Shown: piece after piece, positions 37,081 through 46,602 of the stretch
Layout of the letters: every line of letters begins with the position of its first letter
Numbering within the stretch: the stretch's first letter is position 1
Assembly (NCBI GenBank): GCA_002841625.1
Contig: PHAG01000006.1
Span: 186,001 to 250,000, forward strand
Origin: Firmicutes bacterium HGW-Firmicutes-1
Lineage (GTDB): Bacteria > Bacillota > Clostridia > Lachnospirales > Vallitaleaceae
Reading direction: 5' to 3'
DNA: 64,000 nt
The notes under the pieces: generated by a model
Databases searched by the model: none
What the model saw: the letters and a program-made list of their open reading frames with translations, nothing else
Told to the model about the DNA's origin: nothing
Program-made: the position numbers and the translations under genes

Positions 37081-37764
37081 ATGAATTATTTAAGTTTAAA
37101 CAAAAATTATTGGGAAAAGGGATACAATGCCCCAAATGTTGATCATCAAGTGTTTCGTTTTTATGGAAGAATACTAAAACCACAATTTCAGCTGGGTGGT
37201 AATTTTGAAAAATTGGTGGATTTTGGTTGTGGACAAGGCGCAGCTGTTAATTATTTTGCAAACCATGGGTTTAATGTTAAAGGTGTTGACATAAGTAATA
37301 CTGACATTAGTATTGCACAAGCAAGGTTTTCGCATATTGCGGATAGATTTTGTGTGTGTGATCCATGTCCCCAAAATAATGAATATTATGGTTTTCATGA
37401 AGATGTAGATGTGATAACAGCAATTCAATCATTATATTATTTTAATGATGAGGATTTTGAGGCATGTATGGAAAAATTATGGAAATCAATGAAACCTGGT
37501 GGTGTTTTTTTTGCAACAATGATGGGAGAAAAATCTTCAGAATTTTTCGATAATTCAAAAGATGCTGGCAATGGTTTGCGTGTCGTAAATTTTAAAAATG
37601 ATCGACTTGAAGTTAAAGAATATTATATGTCTTTTATTAAAGACGAAGAGCATTTAATTAAGAAATTTTCAATGTTTAAACCTGTACATATAGGTTACTA
37701 TGCTGCAAAGTTACGAAGTGATGAAGGAGATGGCTTCCATTATACTTTTTGTGGAATAAAATAG
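37081..37764 (+). CDS. Class I SAM-dependent methyltransferase
   Basis: Protein of 227 residues. The SAM motif VDFGCGQGAAVNYFA is near residue 49, GVDISNTDISIAQAR near 74, and a post-motif MKPGGVFFATM near 137. Substrate unknown. It lies between two FlgN/FliT-like genes, so methylation of a flagellar protein or its sugar is possible, but that is inference. The site AGAGGGATG precedes the ATG. The 180 bases upstream hold only a weak hairpin. Confidence 0.75.
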   Translation: MNYLSLNKNYWEKGYNAPNVDHQVFRFYGRILKPQFQLGGNFEKLVDFGCGQGAAVNYFANHGFNVKGVDISNTDISIAQARFSHIADRFCVCDPCPQNNEYYGFHEDVDVITAIQSLYYFNDEDFEACMEKLWKSMKPGGVFFATMMGEKSSEFFDNSKDAGNGLRVVNFKNDRLEVKEYYMSFIKDEEHLIKKFSMFKPVHIGYYAAKLRSDEGDGFHYTFCGIK

Positions 37765-37875
37765 AAAACTTATATAATCACAAAAGTTATCAAAAGTGGA
37801 TTGCTCTTTTAAATTATATATGAGATTATAGGTATAATAATAACGATTACTTTATACAACAAGGTAGGTGATCTC

Positions 37876-38361
37876 ATGAATAACATCAACACACAATTAG
37901 ACCTTCTTATTAATATTATATACAAAAAGACCTTATATCTACAAGATATCTTAGCATATACGAAACACCAATCAAGCATCTTAGAAAAGGATGAACTCGA
38001 CCTTGAAGCCTTTCATGTACTCGTAGAAAAAAAAGATGGATTTATTAATAAAGCGATTGAAATTGATGAGGGTTTTCAAGCTATATACGTAAATGTTCGA
38101 GGCATTATAGAAGCACATCCAGAGTTATACAAAGAAAAACTTCAAACCCTCAAGCAATCAATCGTTGAAATTGGTGACCTAGGTATTGCCATCACTGTGC
38201 AAGAAAGCCGTAACAAAAATCAATTCGATAACATTGCTAAAATGGAAAAATCAAAAGTGAAAGAATATTCAAAAAGTAAACTAGAAGTAACTAATTACTA
38301 CTCAAGTATGAAGAAACAAAACAACTCTGGAACCTCCCATTTTTTCGATTCTAAAAAATAA
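37876..38361 (+). CDS. FlgN/FliT-like helical protein, putative export chaperone (copy B)
   Basis: 161 residues, helical, with the pattern of copy A at 36417-36902 (ILEKDELDLEAFHVLVEKKD here, VLEHEEVDLQSFEELLNTKD there), and ending SHFFDSKK. A -10-like TATAAT lies upstream (37831-37840 region) and AAGGTAGGTGAT is the ribosome site. The two copies differ enough to be an old duplication. Its partner may be one of the duplicated hook or filament proteins. Confidence 0.62.
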   Translation: MNNINTQLDLLINIIYKKTLYLQDILAYTKHQSSILEKDELDLEAFHVLVEKKDGFINKAIEIDEGFQAIYVNVRGIIEAHPELYKEKLQTLKQSIVEIGDLGIAITVQESRNKNQFDNIAKMEKSKVKEYSKSKLEVTNYYSSMKKQNNSGTSHFFDSKK

Positions 38362-38380
38362 TTTTACACCAGAAAATCTC

Positions 38381-38409
38381 TTGACAACCCATACATTCTA
38401 TGATACATT
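38381..38409 (+). promoter_or_regulatory. Candidate sigma-A promoter for rpmG-secE-nusG
   Basis: TTGACA at 38381-38386, 17 bases, then TACATT at 38404-38409. It begins the ribosomal section. Confidence 0.6.
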
Positions 38410-38493
38410 TATGTATGCACATCTAGAGGTCTTTTTTTTTATGTCCTAAAAGGTGCAAAATATGTTTTGACATTGACAGTGGAGGTGGAAGTT

Positions 38494-38643
38494 GTGCGTG
38501 TTAAAATCACACTCGAATGTACGGAATGCAAGCAAAGAAACTACAACACAATGAAAGAAAAGAAAAAGCATCCCGAAAGAATGGAAACAAAAAAATATTG
38601 TAGATTCTGTAAAACTCATACTAATCATAAAGAAACGAAATAG
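38494..38643 (+). CDS. rpmG: 50S ribosomal protein L33
   Basis: 49 residues, starting with GTG after GGAGGTGGAAG. It begins [17 protein letters not shown] and has the second pair YCRFC, making the Cys4 zinc site of the zinc-binding L33 form. It heads rpmG-secE-nusG, the standard Firmicutes order. Confidence 0.93.
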   Translation: MRVKITLECTECKQRNYNTMKEKKKHPERMETKKYCRFCKTHTNHKETK

Positions 38644-38677
38644 GGAGTATTACTAGACTCAAAAGGAAGTGAACGAT

Positions 38678-38881
38678 ATGGGAGAAGCAAGTGTTACTAG
38701 AAAAACAAGCTTTTTCAAAGGTGTAAAAGGTGAATTTAAAAAAATAATCTGGCCTAACGTTCCTACACTTATGAAACAAACTTGGACAGTAATCATTATC
38801 TCAGCGGTTGTTGGTGGCGTTGTAGCTGCAATAGACGTAGGATATATATTTATTGTTCAAAATATTTTAGGTATTGTATAG
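38678..38881 (+). CDS. secE: Preprotein translocase subunit SecE
   Basis: 67-residue small subunit of the SecYEG channel. The amphipathic FFKGVKGEFKKIIWP segment is followed by one membrane helix (about residues 38-60, TVIIISAVVGGVVAAIDVGY). ATG 38678 follows AAGGAAGTGA; an in-frame GTG three codons upstream is inside that site. It precedes nusG. Confidence 0.92.
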   Translation: MGEASVTRKTSFFKGVKGEFKKIIWPNVPTLMKQTWTVIIISAVVGGVVAAIDVGYIFIVQNILGIV

Positions 38882-38910
38882 GACAGGTAGCTTTTTGAAT
38901 TTTCTTACTG

Positions 38911-38988
38911 GTAGGAAATTCCTACAGGAGCAATTGGAAAAGCGGCAGAAAGCTAACGAAGATTTTTAAGGCGCGTAGCCGATTTTCT
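38911..38988 (+). repeat. Dispersed hairpin repeat, copy 3, between secE and nusG
   Basis: GTAGGAAATTCCTAC (38911-38925) is a near palindrome where the other copies have GAAAGTTCT. Then come CAATTGGAAAAGCGGCAGAA and the right end GCGCGTAGCCGATTTTC. Orientation is the same as in the other copies. Confidence 0.7.
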
Positions 38989-39044
38989 TACTAAGAAAAT
39001 AATGTATGCATTTTATAATGCATATACGTGAAAAGGATGATTTT

Positions 39045-39563
39045 ATGTCAGAAGAAGCTAAGTGGTATGTAGTACATACTTACTCAGGGTATGAAAACAA
39101 GGTTAAAGCCAATATTGAAAAGCTTGTTGAAAACAGAAAACTCCATGATCAAATTGTCGAAGTAGTTGTTCCTTTACACAGAGTTTTAGAAGAGAAAAAT
39201 GGTCAAAGAAAAGAAGTTGAGAAAAAACTTTTCCCAGGCTATGTTCTTCTAAAAATGTTTATGAATGACGATACTTGGTATGTTGTTCGTAATACAAGAG
39301 GTGTTACAGGATTTGTCGGTCCTGGTTCTAAGCCTGTACCATTATCAGAAGCTGAAATAAAAGCTATGGGCATAGATCTAGAGATTGTAGAAATCGATGT
39401 ATCAATTGGCGATGCAGTAAGAGTTACTGATGGACCATTTGAAGGTTCAGTCGGCATAGTAAAAGAAATTCACGAGCACAAAAGAACAGTTATTGTTAAT
39501 CTATCAATTTTTGGTAGAGACACACCAGTTGAACTGGATTTCACAAAAATGATAGAGCTTTAA
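39045..39563 (+). CDS. nusG: Transcription termination/antitermination factor NusG
   Basis: 172 residues. The NGN domain starts EEAKWYVVHTYSGYENKV, and the C-terminal KOW domain has VTDGPFEGSVGIVKEI. NusG binds RNA polymerase and affects pausing and termination. I use ATG 39045, after AAAGGATGA; the frame is open 13 codons further up with no site. It precedes rplK. Confidence 0.95.
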   Translation: MSEEAKWYVVHTYSGYENKVKANIEKLVENRKLHDQIVEVVVPLHRVLEEKNGQRKEVEKKLFPGYVLLKMFMNDDTWYVVRNTRGVTGFVGPGSKPVPLSEAEIKAMGIDLEIVEIDVSIGDAVRVTDGPFEGSVGIVKEIHEHKRTVIVNLSIFGRDTPVELDFTKMIEL

Positions 39564-39592
39564 GAACATTTAGTACGATTGAATTCGTACAA

Positions 39593-39620
39593 GTGGGAGG
39601 GAATTCCCCGCAAATACCAC
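39593..39620 (+). promoter_or_regulatory. Leader hairpin before rplK
   Basis: GTGGGAGGGAATTCCCCGCAAATACCAC has outer GTGG/CCAC arms and an inner GGGAATTCCCC stem. An almost identical structure precedes rplA (40111-40140). A second small hairpin (GTACGA 39573-39578 with TCGTAC 39585-39590) lies just upstream. I infer a ribosomal protein autoregulation site, probably for L1. Confidence 0.55.
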
Positions 39621-39642
39621 AATTTTTAGGAGGTACGCTGAA

Positions 39643-40068
39643 ATGGCGAAAAAAGTAACCGGTATAATTAAGCTTCAAATTCCTGCTGGTAAGGCAACTC
39701 CAGCACCACCAGTTGGACCAGCTCTTGGTCAACATGGTGTTAATATTATGCAATTTACAAAAGAGTTCAATGCTAGAACTGAAAAAGAAATGGGTATGAT
39801 TACACCTGTTGTTATTACAGTTTATCAAGATAGAACTTTTAGCTTTATAACAAAGACTCCACCAGCTGCAGTATTACTTAAAAAAGCTTGCAACCTTAAA
39901 TCAGGATCTGCAGTGCCACAAAAAGATAAAGTAGCTAAAATTACTCAAGCAGAACTTAGAAAAATTGCTGAACTTAAAATGCCTGACTTAAATGCAGCTA
40001 GTGTAGAAGCAGCAATGAGTATGGTTGCTGGAACAGCTAGAAGTATGGGAATCGTTGTAGTAGACTAA
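39643..40068 (+). CDS. rplK: 50S ribosomal protein L11
   Basis: 141 residues, standard length. It starts with the usual [18 protein letters not shown], has [15 protein letters not shown] and ends [12 protein letters not shown]. It binds the GTPase-associated centre of 23S rRNA. The site TTAGGAGG precedes the ATG. Confidence 0.97.
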   Translation: MAKKVTGIIKLQIPAGKATPAPPVGPALGQHGVNIMQFTKEFNARTEKEMGMITPVVITVYQDRTFSFITKTPPAAVLLKKACNLKSGSAVPQKDKVAKITQAELRKIAELKMPDLNAASVEAAMSMVAGTARSMGIVVVD

Positions 40069-40110
40069 TCATTCATATGATCTGAGTCTAAATCGAAAAA
40101 TGTCAAATCT

Positions 40111-40140
40111 GTGGGAGGGCTAAGCTCCCGATACTACCAC
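40111..40140 (+). promoter_or_regulatory. Leader hairpin before rplA
   Basis: GTGGGAGGGCTAAGCTCCCG followed by ATACTACCAC repeats the design seen before rplK: outer GTGG/CCAC and an inner GGGAGC-type stem. The next 10 bases hold the AAGGAGG site of rplA, so folding or L1 binding could control rplA translation. Confidence 0.55.
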
Positions 40141-40155
40141 AAGGAGGTTAATGGA

Positions 40156-40854
40156 ATGAAAAGAGGAAAAAGATATAAAGAAGCTGCGAAGCTAATTGAT
40201 CGTACAAGCTTGTATGATACAAATACAGGAATTGGATTAGTAATTCAGGCAGCAAGTGCAAAATTTGACGAAAGCGTTGAAGCACATATTAAATTAGGTG
40301 TTGACGGACGTCATGCCGATCAACAAGTACGTGGTGCTGTTGTTTTACCACATGGTACAGGGAAAAAAATGCGTGTTTTAGTATTTGCAAAGGGTGAGAA
40401 AGCGAAAGAAGCTGAGGAAGCTGGAGCTGACTATGTTGGTGGTGAAGAGCTTATACCAAAGATCCAAAATGAAGGATGGTTAGACTTCGAAGTTGTCGTA
40501 GCTACACCAGACATGATGGGTGTTGTAGGTAGATTAGGACGTGTACTTGGACCAAAAGGTTTAATGCCAAATCCTAAAGCTGGAACAGTATCTATGGACG
40601 TTAAAAAAGCAATCGAAGATATCAAGGCTGGAAAGATTGAATATCGTTTAGATAAAACTAATATTATTCATGTTCCAATTGGTAAAGTTTCTTTCGGAAC
40701 TGAAAAGATATTAGACAACTTACACACTTTAATGAGTGCTGTAATCAAAGCAAAACCTGTAGCTGCAAAAGGTCAATACTTACGTAGTGTTGCAATATCC
40801 TCTACAATGGGACCTGGCGTTAAATTAAATACAGCAAAAATCAACGAACAATAA
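40156..40854 (+). CDS. rplA: 50S ribosomal protein L1
   Basis: 232 residues. It starts [20 protein letters not shown] and has [20 protein letters not shown] near residue 130, the rRNA-binding loop. ATG 40156 follows AAGGAGGTTAATGGA; an in-frame GTG at 40111 lies inside the hairpin and is rejected. L1 commonly represses its own operon by binding an mRNA mimic of its rRNA site. Confidence 0.97.
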   Translation: MKRGKRYKEAAKLIDRTSLYDTNTGIGLVIQAASAKFDESVEAHIKLGVDGRHADQQVRGAVVLPHGTGKKMRVLVFAKGEKAKEAEEAGADYVGGEELIPKIQNEGWLDFEVVVATPDMMGVVGRLGRVLGPKGLMPNPKAGTVSMDVKKAIEDIKAGKIEYRLDKTNIIHVPIGKVSFGTEKILDNLHTLMSAVIKAKPVAAKGQYLRSVAISSTMGPGVKLNTAKINEQ

Positions 40855-40867
40855 AACTACCTTTTTG

Positions 40868-40896
40868 TTGACAATTGAAATAGCACATGCTATAAT
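40868..40896 (+). promoter_or_regulatory. Sigma-A promoter for rplJL
   Basis: Perfect consensus: TTGACA at 40868-40873, 17 bases, then TATAAT at 40891-40896. Confidence 0.88.
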
Positions 40897-40904
40897 TCAA
40901 CCTG

Positions 40905-41047
40905 TCATAAAAATTGGCCGTAGACAGTAGGTGCTTGTGCATAAAAGAAACAATTGTTTCAACCTACCGAGGATATGTCGTATTTATACGAATGTGTTTT
41001 TTATAAAATACAACCTCTTTGTCTGCGGATGAAGAGGTTTTTTTATC
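40905..41047 (+). promoter_or_regulatory. L10 leader (ribosomal protein leader with attenuator)
   Basis: The region after the promoter holds GGCCGTAGACAGTAGGTGC and AACCTACCGAGGAT, the typical L10 leader strands that bind L10(L12)4. It ends in a terminator: AACCTCTT (41012-41019) pairs with AAGAGGTT (41032-41039) followed by seven T. High L10 is expected to favour the terminator. Confidence 0.82.
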
Positions 41048-41050
41048 CAG

Positions 41051-41134
41051 TAGGAAAGTTCTACTTTCCACGAAGCATAGGACAAAGCGTTGGATAGCAT
41101 AAATTATTATGTAACGCGCCGACAAGCGCTTTGT
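41051..41134 (+). repeat. Imperfect palindromic element between the L10 attenuator and rplJ
   Basis: TAGGAAAGTTCTACTTTCC resembles the left end of the dispersed repeat. It is followed by ACAAAGCG (41082-41089) and CGCTTTGT (41127-41134) as outer arms, with inner GCATAA/TTATGT arms. It lies after the attenuator and before the rplJ site AAGGAGGTG. Confidence 0.5.
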
Positions 41135-41162
41135 TCTTTATTAAATCAAGGAGGTGTAACGC

Positions 41163-41822
41163 GTGCCAAATTTTGATCTCAAAAAGACGAAAATTACTGA
41201 AATCAAAGAAAAAATAGAGGGTGCTTCATCAATAGTATTAGTAGACTATCGTGGTCTTTCAGTTGAAGAAGATACTGCTCTTAGAAAAGAACTGAGAGAA
41301 GCAAATGTTGAATACAAAGTATTTAAGAATACAATGATGAACTTTGCATTTGAAGGAACTCAGTTTGATGCTTTGAAAAAACATCTAGAAGGTCCTAGCG
41401 CAATAGCGATTAGCTATGCAGATGCTACGGCTGGTCCAAGAGTTTTAGAGGCATCAACAAAGAAATACAAAAAACTAGAATTCAAAGCTGGTGTTGTTGA
41501 AGGTGTTTACTATGATGCAGAAGGCATCAAAGTTGTTGCAACAATTCCAACAAGAGAAGTATTACTTTCTAAATTACTTGGTAGCATGAAGTCACCAATC
41601 TCTGCTTTCGCTCGTACAATCAAGGCTGTTGCAGAAAAAGTAGAAGAAACAGGTGCAGCAACTGCAGCTGGTATCGGTGCTGGTAAAATTGAAACTGCCC
41701 AAGCAGCAGAAGTAAAAGCAGAAGTAGTAGAAGAAGTAAAAGTTGAAGAAGTAAAAGCAGAAGTAGTAGAAGAAGTTAAAGAAGTAGCAACTGACGTAGT
41801 AGAAGACACTACAGAAGCATAA
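41163..41822 (+). CDS. rplJ: 50S ribosomal protein L10 with acidic C-terminal extension
   Basis: 219 residues, longer than the usual 165-180. Residues 1-170 are ordinary L10 ([20 protein letters not shown]). The tail from about 175 is an Ala/Glu/Val/Lys repeat, with the unit KAEVVEEVK present twice; the DNA repeats too, so this is a tandem duplication. Starts with GTG after GGAGGTGTAAC. The L7/L12-binding helix lies just before the tail, so the tail may alter stalk assembly. Confidence 0.93.
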   Translation: MPNFDLKKTKITEIKEKIEGASSIVLVDYRGLSVEEDTALRKELREANVEYKVFKNTMMNFAFEGTQFDALKKHLEGPSAIAISYADATAGPRVLEASTKKYKKLEFKAGVVEGVYYDAEGIKVVATIPTREVLLSKLLGSMKSPISAFARTIKAVAEKVEETGAATAAGIGAGKIETAQAAEVKAEVVEEVKVEEVKAEVVEEVKEVATDVVEDTTEA

Positions 41823-41851
41823 ATCAAAAAAATATTCGGAGGTGCAATCAA

Positions 41852-42226
41852 ATGGCAAAGTTAACAAATCAAGAAATTATGGATGCAATTAAAGAATTAT
41901 CTCTATTAGAATTAAACGAATTAGTAAAAGCGTGTGAAGAAGAATTTGGTGTATCAGCAGCAGCAGGTGTTGCTGTAGCAGCAGCTGGCCCAGCGTCAGC
42001 AGAAGCTGAAGAAAAAACTGAATTTGATGTTGAATTAACAGAAGCAGGCGCTCAAAAAATTAAAGTTATTAAAGTAGTAAGAGAAATCACTGGTCTTGGA
42101 TTAAAAGAAGCGAAAGACTTAGTAGATGGAGCTCCAAAAATAGTTAAAGAAAGCGCTACTAAAGAAGAAGCAGCTGACATTAAAGCTAAGTTAGAAGAAG
42201 TTGGAGCTGTAATAACAGTTAAGTAA
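41852..42226 (+). CDS. rplL: 50S ribosomal protein L7/L12
   Basis: 124 residues, normal size. N-terminal dimerisation part ([20 protein letters not shown]), an Ala-rich hinge and the C-terminal factor-binding domain ([36 protein letters not shown]). Its ATG follows GGAGGTGCA. It is co-transcribed with rplJ and ended by a strong terminator. Confidence 0.97.
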   Translation: MAKLTNQEIMDAIKELSLLELNELVKACEEEFGVSAAAGVAVAAAGPASAEAEEKTEFDVELTEAGAQKIKVIKVVREITGLGLKEAKDLVDGAPKIVKESATKEEAADIKAKLEEVGAVITVK

Positions 42227-42271
42227 TTCAAATGATCAAGAAAGGCGGCTAAGCTTTTCTTAATCATTCAT

Positions 42272-42310
42272 AAGAGGATATGACAGAAATCTGTTGTATC
42301 CTCTTTTTTA
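42272..42310 (+). terminator. Rho-independent terminator after rplL
   Basis: AAGAGGATATGACAG (42272-42286) pairs with CTGTTGTATCCTCTT (42291-42305) followed by T's, a stem of about 15 pairs including wobble. Confidence 0.88.
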
Positions 42311-42378
42311 TGTAAAAAATCCCTATATTCTTTGTGGTTGCATCGTTAAAAATATTTGCAAAGTTCGAAAAAAAGTGC

Positions 42379-42407
42379 TTGACACCCTAAAAGCACTATG
42401 GTATTAT
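42379..42407 (+). promoter_or_regulatory. Sigma-A promoter for rpoBC
   Basis: TTGACA at 42379-42384, 17 bases, then TATTAT at 42402-42407. It lies just after the rplL terminator, so rpoBC has its own start. Confidence 0.85.
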
Positions 42408-42714
42408 TTGATAATGCGTTAATATGGATTTGTGCGCTCTTTAATAGGTTCGCATATAATATTAACAAAAAAACGTCCGATACATTAGCCTAAAAATAAC
42501 GAAAAAGTGACATTGTTCGTGATGCTACTATTTAAATGCACATATTGAGAAACCATTTTATATTGTTCCTCTCAACTTGAAGCATTGCTTTCTTGTCTAA
42601 ATGTATTAATGATTCTAATTCAACGTAGCCGATTTTCATATGTGATTTCGATACATTGATGATTACCATCGTTTGTATCTTAAAATAAATATTACCAAGG
42701 GGTGAATCGTAACC
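42408..42714 (+). other. Long rpoB leader with partial repeat end
   Basis: About 300 bases without a convincing ORF lie between the rpoBC promoter and rpoB. CAACGTAGCCGATTTTC at 42621-42637 is a lone right end of the dispersed hairpin repeat. No other hairpin with a T tract is clear. The ribosome site AAGGGGTGA is at the end. Confidence 0.5.
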
Positions 42715-45700
42715 ATGGAGAAAAATAGGATAAGACCTATCGAAAACGAGAAAGCAGTAAGAATGACATATTCTCGTAAAAAAGAAGTTCTTGAAATGCC
42801 TAACTTAATTGAAGTTCAAAAAAATTCCTACAAATGGTTTTTAGAAGAAGGGCTTAAAGAAGTATTTCGTGACATATCCCCCATTACAGATTATAGTGGA
42901 AACTTAATACTCGAGTTTATTGATTTTACAATGAACAAGGATCTCAAATACACCATTGACGAGTGTAAAGAACGAGATGCTACTTATGCTGCGCCATTAA
43001 AGGTAAAAGTAAGATTAATTAACAAAGAAACGGACGAAATTAATGAACATGAAATATTTATGGGCGATTTGCCATTGATGACAAACACTGGAACATTTAT
43101 TATAAATGGAGCAGAAAGAGTTATTGTAAGTCAGCTAGTGCGTTCCCCTGGTATTTATTATTCAGTTGATTTTGATAAGATTGGTAAGAAATTATTCTCA
43201 GCTACTGTAATTCCTAATAGAGGTGCGTGGCTAGAATTTGAAACCGATTCAAATGATATTTTTCATGTTAGAGTTGATAGAACGCGTAAGGTACCCGTTA
43301 CAATTTTAATAAGAGCATTGGGAATAGGTACAAATGCGCAGATTATAGATTTATTTGGAGAAGATCCAAAAATTTTAGCAAGTATAGAAAAAGACGGTAG
43401 TAACTCTTACGAAGAAGGTTTGATTGAAATATACAAGCGTATTCGTCCAGGAGAGCCACCAACAGTAGAAAGTGCGGAGTCACTTCTTAGTTCAATGTTT
43501 TTTGATCCAAGAAGATATGACCTAGCAAAGGTGGGCCGTTATAAATTTAATAAAAAACTTGCATTTAGAAGCAGAATTAGAGGTCAAGTACTTTCGGATG
43601 ATGTAGTAGACCATAATACTGGTGAAATACTTGCAGAAGCAGGTACTATAGTTACACTTGAACTTGCAGATCAAATACAAAATGCTGCCATACCATATGT
43701 TAACGTTAACTATGATGACCATAAGGTTAAAGTTCTATCCAATATGGTTGTTGATATTTCTAAATACATTAATTTTGATGTGAAACAATATGACATTTTT
43801 GAAAAAGTGTACTATCCTGTATTAAAAGAACTTATGGATGAATGCGAAACAGAAGATGAATTAAAGCTAGCTATATCCAAAAATGCTGCTAGGCTAGTGC
43901 CAAAGCACATAACAAAAGAGGATATTTTTGCTTCTATTAATTATAACATTCACTTAGAGTATGGAGTTGGAAACAAGGATGATATCGATCATTTAGGAAA
44001 CAGAAGAATTCGTGCGGTAGGAGAATTATTACAAAACCAATTTAGAATTGGTTTATCAAGAATGGAAAGAGTTGTAAGAGAGAGAATGACAATTCAAGAT
44101 TTAGAAGGTATTTCACCTCAAACCTTGATCAACATTAGGCCTGTTACAGCAGCAATTAAAGAATTCTTTGGAAGTTCTCAATTATCACAGTTCATGGATC
44201 AAACCAATCCATTAGCTGAGCTTACACATAAGAGACGTTTATCAGCATTAGGTCCTGGTGGTCTTTCTAGAGAAAGAGCAGGATTTGAGGTTCGTGACGT
44301 CCATCACTCCCATTATGGAAGAATGTGTCCGATTGAAACGCCTGAAGGTCCTAACATTGGATTAATTAACTCTCTTGCTTGTTATGCAAGAATTAATGAA
44401 TATGGATTTATTGAAGCTCCTTATCGTGTAATCGATAGAAGTTCAGGTACTCCAATTGTTACGGAAGAAATTGTATACGTAACAGCAGATGAAGAAGAAA
44501 TTTATAGAGTAGCACAAGCAAATGAGCCTTTGGATTCAGAAGGTAGATTTGTTCATAAATATGTTACTGGACGTTTTAAAGAAGACATCACTGAAATGGA
44601 AAGACAAACAATTGACTTAATGGATGTTTCGCCAAAGCAAGTATTCTCTGTTGCAACATCAATGATTCCTTTCCTTGAAAATGATGATGCGAACCGTGCG
44701 CTGATGGGATCTAACATGCAACGTCAGGCAGTTCCATTATTAGTATCAGAATCTGCGATAGTAGGAACTGGTATGGAACACAAGGCAGCTGTTGATTCAG
44801 GTGTTGTTCTAATTGCTATGAATGACGGTATCGTAGAAAAAGTATCAGCTTCTGAAATAGTGATTAAAACAAGCACAGGAAAAAGAGATTCTTACAAGCT
44901 TTCAAAATACTCAAGAAGTAATCAAGGAACTTGTATCAATCAAAGACCTATTGTTGATAAGGGCGAAAAGGTTGTTAAGGGAACAGTTATTGCAGATGGT
45001 CCTTCTACCCAACGCGGAGAAATTGCACTAGGAAAGAATCCGTTAATTGGTTTCATGACTTGGGAAGGTTATAACTTTGAGGATGCAATTCTTCTCAGTG
45101 AGAATTTAGTTAAAGGCGATGTTTACACATCAATTCATATAGAAGAATTTGAAGCAGAAGCAAGAGATACTAAGCTTGGACCTGAAGAAATCACAAGAGA
45201 AGTACCAAGTGTTGGTGAAGATGCGCTTAAGGATTTAGATGAAAGAGGTATTATTAGAGTTGGAGCTGAAGTGCGTTCTGGCGATATTCTAGTAGGAAAA
45301 GTTACTCCAAAGGGTGAAACTGAATTAACTGCAGAGGAAAGACTTCTTAGAGCAATTTTCGGTGAAAAAGCTAGAGAAGTTAGAGATACATCTCTTAAAG
45401 TGCCTCATGGTGAAACTGGAATTATTGTGGATGTTCATGTGTTTACAAGAGAAAATGGCGATGAGTTACCTCCAGGAGTTAATCAATCTGTACGCGTTTA
45501 TATTGCGCAAAAAAGAAAAATATCTGTTGGAGATAAGATGGCTGGACGTCATGGTAATAAAGGTGTAATTTCAAGAATATTACCTGCAGAAGACATGCCA
45601 TTCTTACCAAATGGTAGACCACTCGACATCGTGCTTAACCCGCTAGGGGTTCCATCACGTATGAATATCGGGCAAGTATTAGAGGTCCATTTAGGCCTAG

Positions 45701-46557
45701 CGGCAAAAGCATTAGGCTTTAAGGTTGCGTCACCAGTATTCGATGGTGCTAATGAAGCAGATATATATGATACACTTAAACTTGCAGATGATTATGTGAA
45801 TACAACATGGGATGATTTCGAAGGAAAGTGGAAAGAAGTTCTTCATGATGATATTTATAAATATTTAGAAGATAATAAAGCTCACAGAAGTGAGTGGGAA
45901 GGTGTTCCAATCACTCAAGATGGAAAAATTTCTCTTAGAGATGGAAGAACCGGAGAATATTTTGATGGCAATGTTACAGTAGGTTACATGCATTATTTAA
46001 AACTCCACCATTTAGTTGACGATAAGATTCATGCTCGTTCTACTGGACCTTACTCTTTAGTAACGCAACAACCATTAGGTGGTAAAGCACAGTTTGGTGG
46101 ACAAAGATTTGGAGAGATGGAAGTTTGGGCGCTAGAAGCTTACGGTGCAGCATATACTCTTCAAGAAATATTAACAGTGAAATCCGACGATGTCGTTGGG
46201 CGTGTTAAGACTTATGAAGCTATTATTAAAGGGGACAATATTCCTGAACCAGGAATTCCAGAATCCTTTAAGGTATTATTAAAAGAGTTACAATCACTTT
46301 GCTTAGATGTTAAAATTCTTACAAGTGATTCGAAAATACTCGATATAAAAGAAGACATTGAAGACATAACCGACATAACGTCCGTAGAATTAGACGAAAA
46401 AGAATCGGATTTACAGCTAACTGAATTATTTGGAGGATTACCAAAAAAAGAGGTTGGCATTTCGGATGATTTTGATGAGGAAGATGATTTTGACGAAGAT
46501 GAAAATCTAGAGGACGGTTATATCATTGGAGAAGAAGGCGAACTGTTCGAAGATTAA
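42715..46557 (+). CDS. rpoB: RNA polymerase beta subunit
   Basis: 1280 residues. The rifampicin pocket is wild type by sequence: [10 protein letters not shown] with D495, [10 protein letters not shown] with H505 and S510 (Escherichia coli D516, H526 and S531). [15 protein letters not shown] and the C-terminal [20 protein letters not shown] are conserved. The last ~75 residues are an acidic extension ([17 protein letters not shown]). It starts at ATG 42715 and is followed by rpoC 45 bases downstream. Confidence 0.98.
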   Translation: MEKNRIRPIENEKAVRMTYSRKKEVLEMPNLIEVQKNSYKWFLEEGLKEVFRDISPITDYSGNLILEFIDFTMNKDLKYTIDECKERDATYAAPLKVKVRLINKETDEINEHEIFMGDLPLMTNTGTFIINGAERVIVSQLVRSPGIYYSVDFDKIGKKLFSATVIPNRGAWLEFETDSNDIFHVRVDRTRKVPVTILIRALGIGTNAQIIDLFGEDPKILASIEKDGSNSYEEGLIEIYKRIRPGEPPTVESAESLLSSMFFDPRRYDLAKVGRYKFNKKLAFRSRIRGQVLSDDVVDHNTGEILAEAGTIVTLELADQIQNAAIPYVNVNYDDHKVKVLSNMVVDISKYINFDVKQYDIFEKVYYPVLKELMDECETEDELKLAISKNAARLVPKHITKEDIFASINYNIHLEYGVGNKDDIDHLGNRRIRAVGELLQNQFRIGLSRMERVVRERMTIQDLEGISPQTLINIRPVTAAIKEFFGSSQLSQFMDQTNPLAELTHKRRLSALGPGGLSRERAGFEVRDVHHSHYGRMCPIETPEGPNIGLINSLACYARINEYGFIEAPYRVIDRSSGTPIVTEEIVYVTADEEEIYRVAQANEPLDSEGRFVHKYVTGRFKEDITEMERQTIDLMDVSPKQVFSVATSMIPFLENDDANRALMGSNMQRQAVPLLVSESAIVGTGMEHKAAVDSGVVLIAMNDGIVEKVSASEIVIKTSTGKRDSYKLSKYSRSNQGTCINQRPIVDKGEKVVKGTVIADGPSTQRGEIALGKNPLIGFMTWEGYNFEDAILLSENLVKGDVYTSIHIEEFEAEARDTKLGPEEITREVPSVGEDALKDLDERGIIRVGAEVRSGDILVGKVTPKGETELTAEERLLRAIFGEKAREVRDTSLKVPHGETGIIVDVHVFTRENGDELPPGVNQSVRVYIAQKRKISVGDKMAGRHGNKGVISRILPAEDMPFLPNGRPLDIVLNPLGVPSRMNIGQVLEVHLGLAAKALGFKVASPVFDGANEADIYDTLKLADDYVNTTWDDFEGKWKEVLHDDIYKYLEDNKAHRSEWEGVPITQDGKISLRDGRTGEYFDGNVTVGYMHYLKLHHLVDDKIHARSTGPYSLVTQQPLGGKAQFGGQRFGEMEVWALEAYGAAYTLQEILTVKSDDVVGRVKTYEAIIKGDNIPEPGIPESFKVLLKELQSLCLDVKILTSDSKILDIKEDIEDITDITSVELDEKESDLQLTELFGGLPKKEVGISDDFDEEDDFDEDENLEDGYIIGEEGELFED

Positions 46558-46602
46558 TAGAAATAAAAAAATAGATTTTTATTACGGAAGGAGTGTCACT
46601 CA

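Noticed and set aside
41510-41851. Minus-strand ORF opposite rplJ
   Set aside because: Ser/Thr low-complexity reading that mirrors the KAEVVEEVK repeats; a shadow of rplJ.
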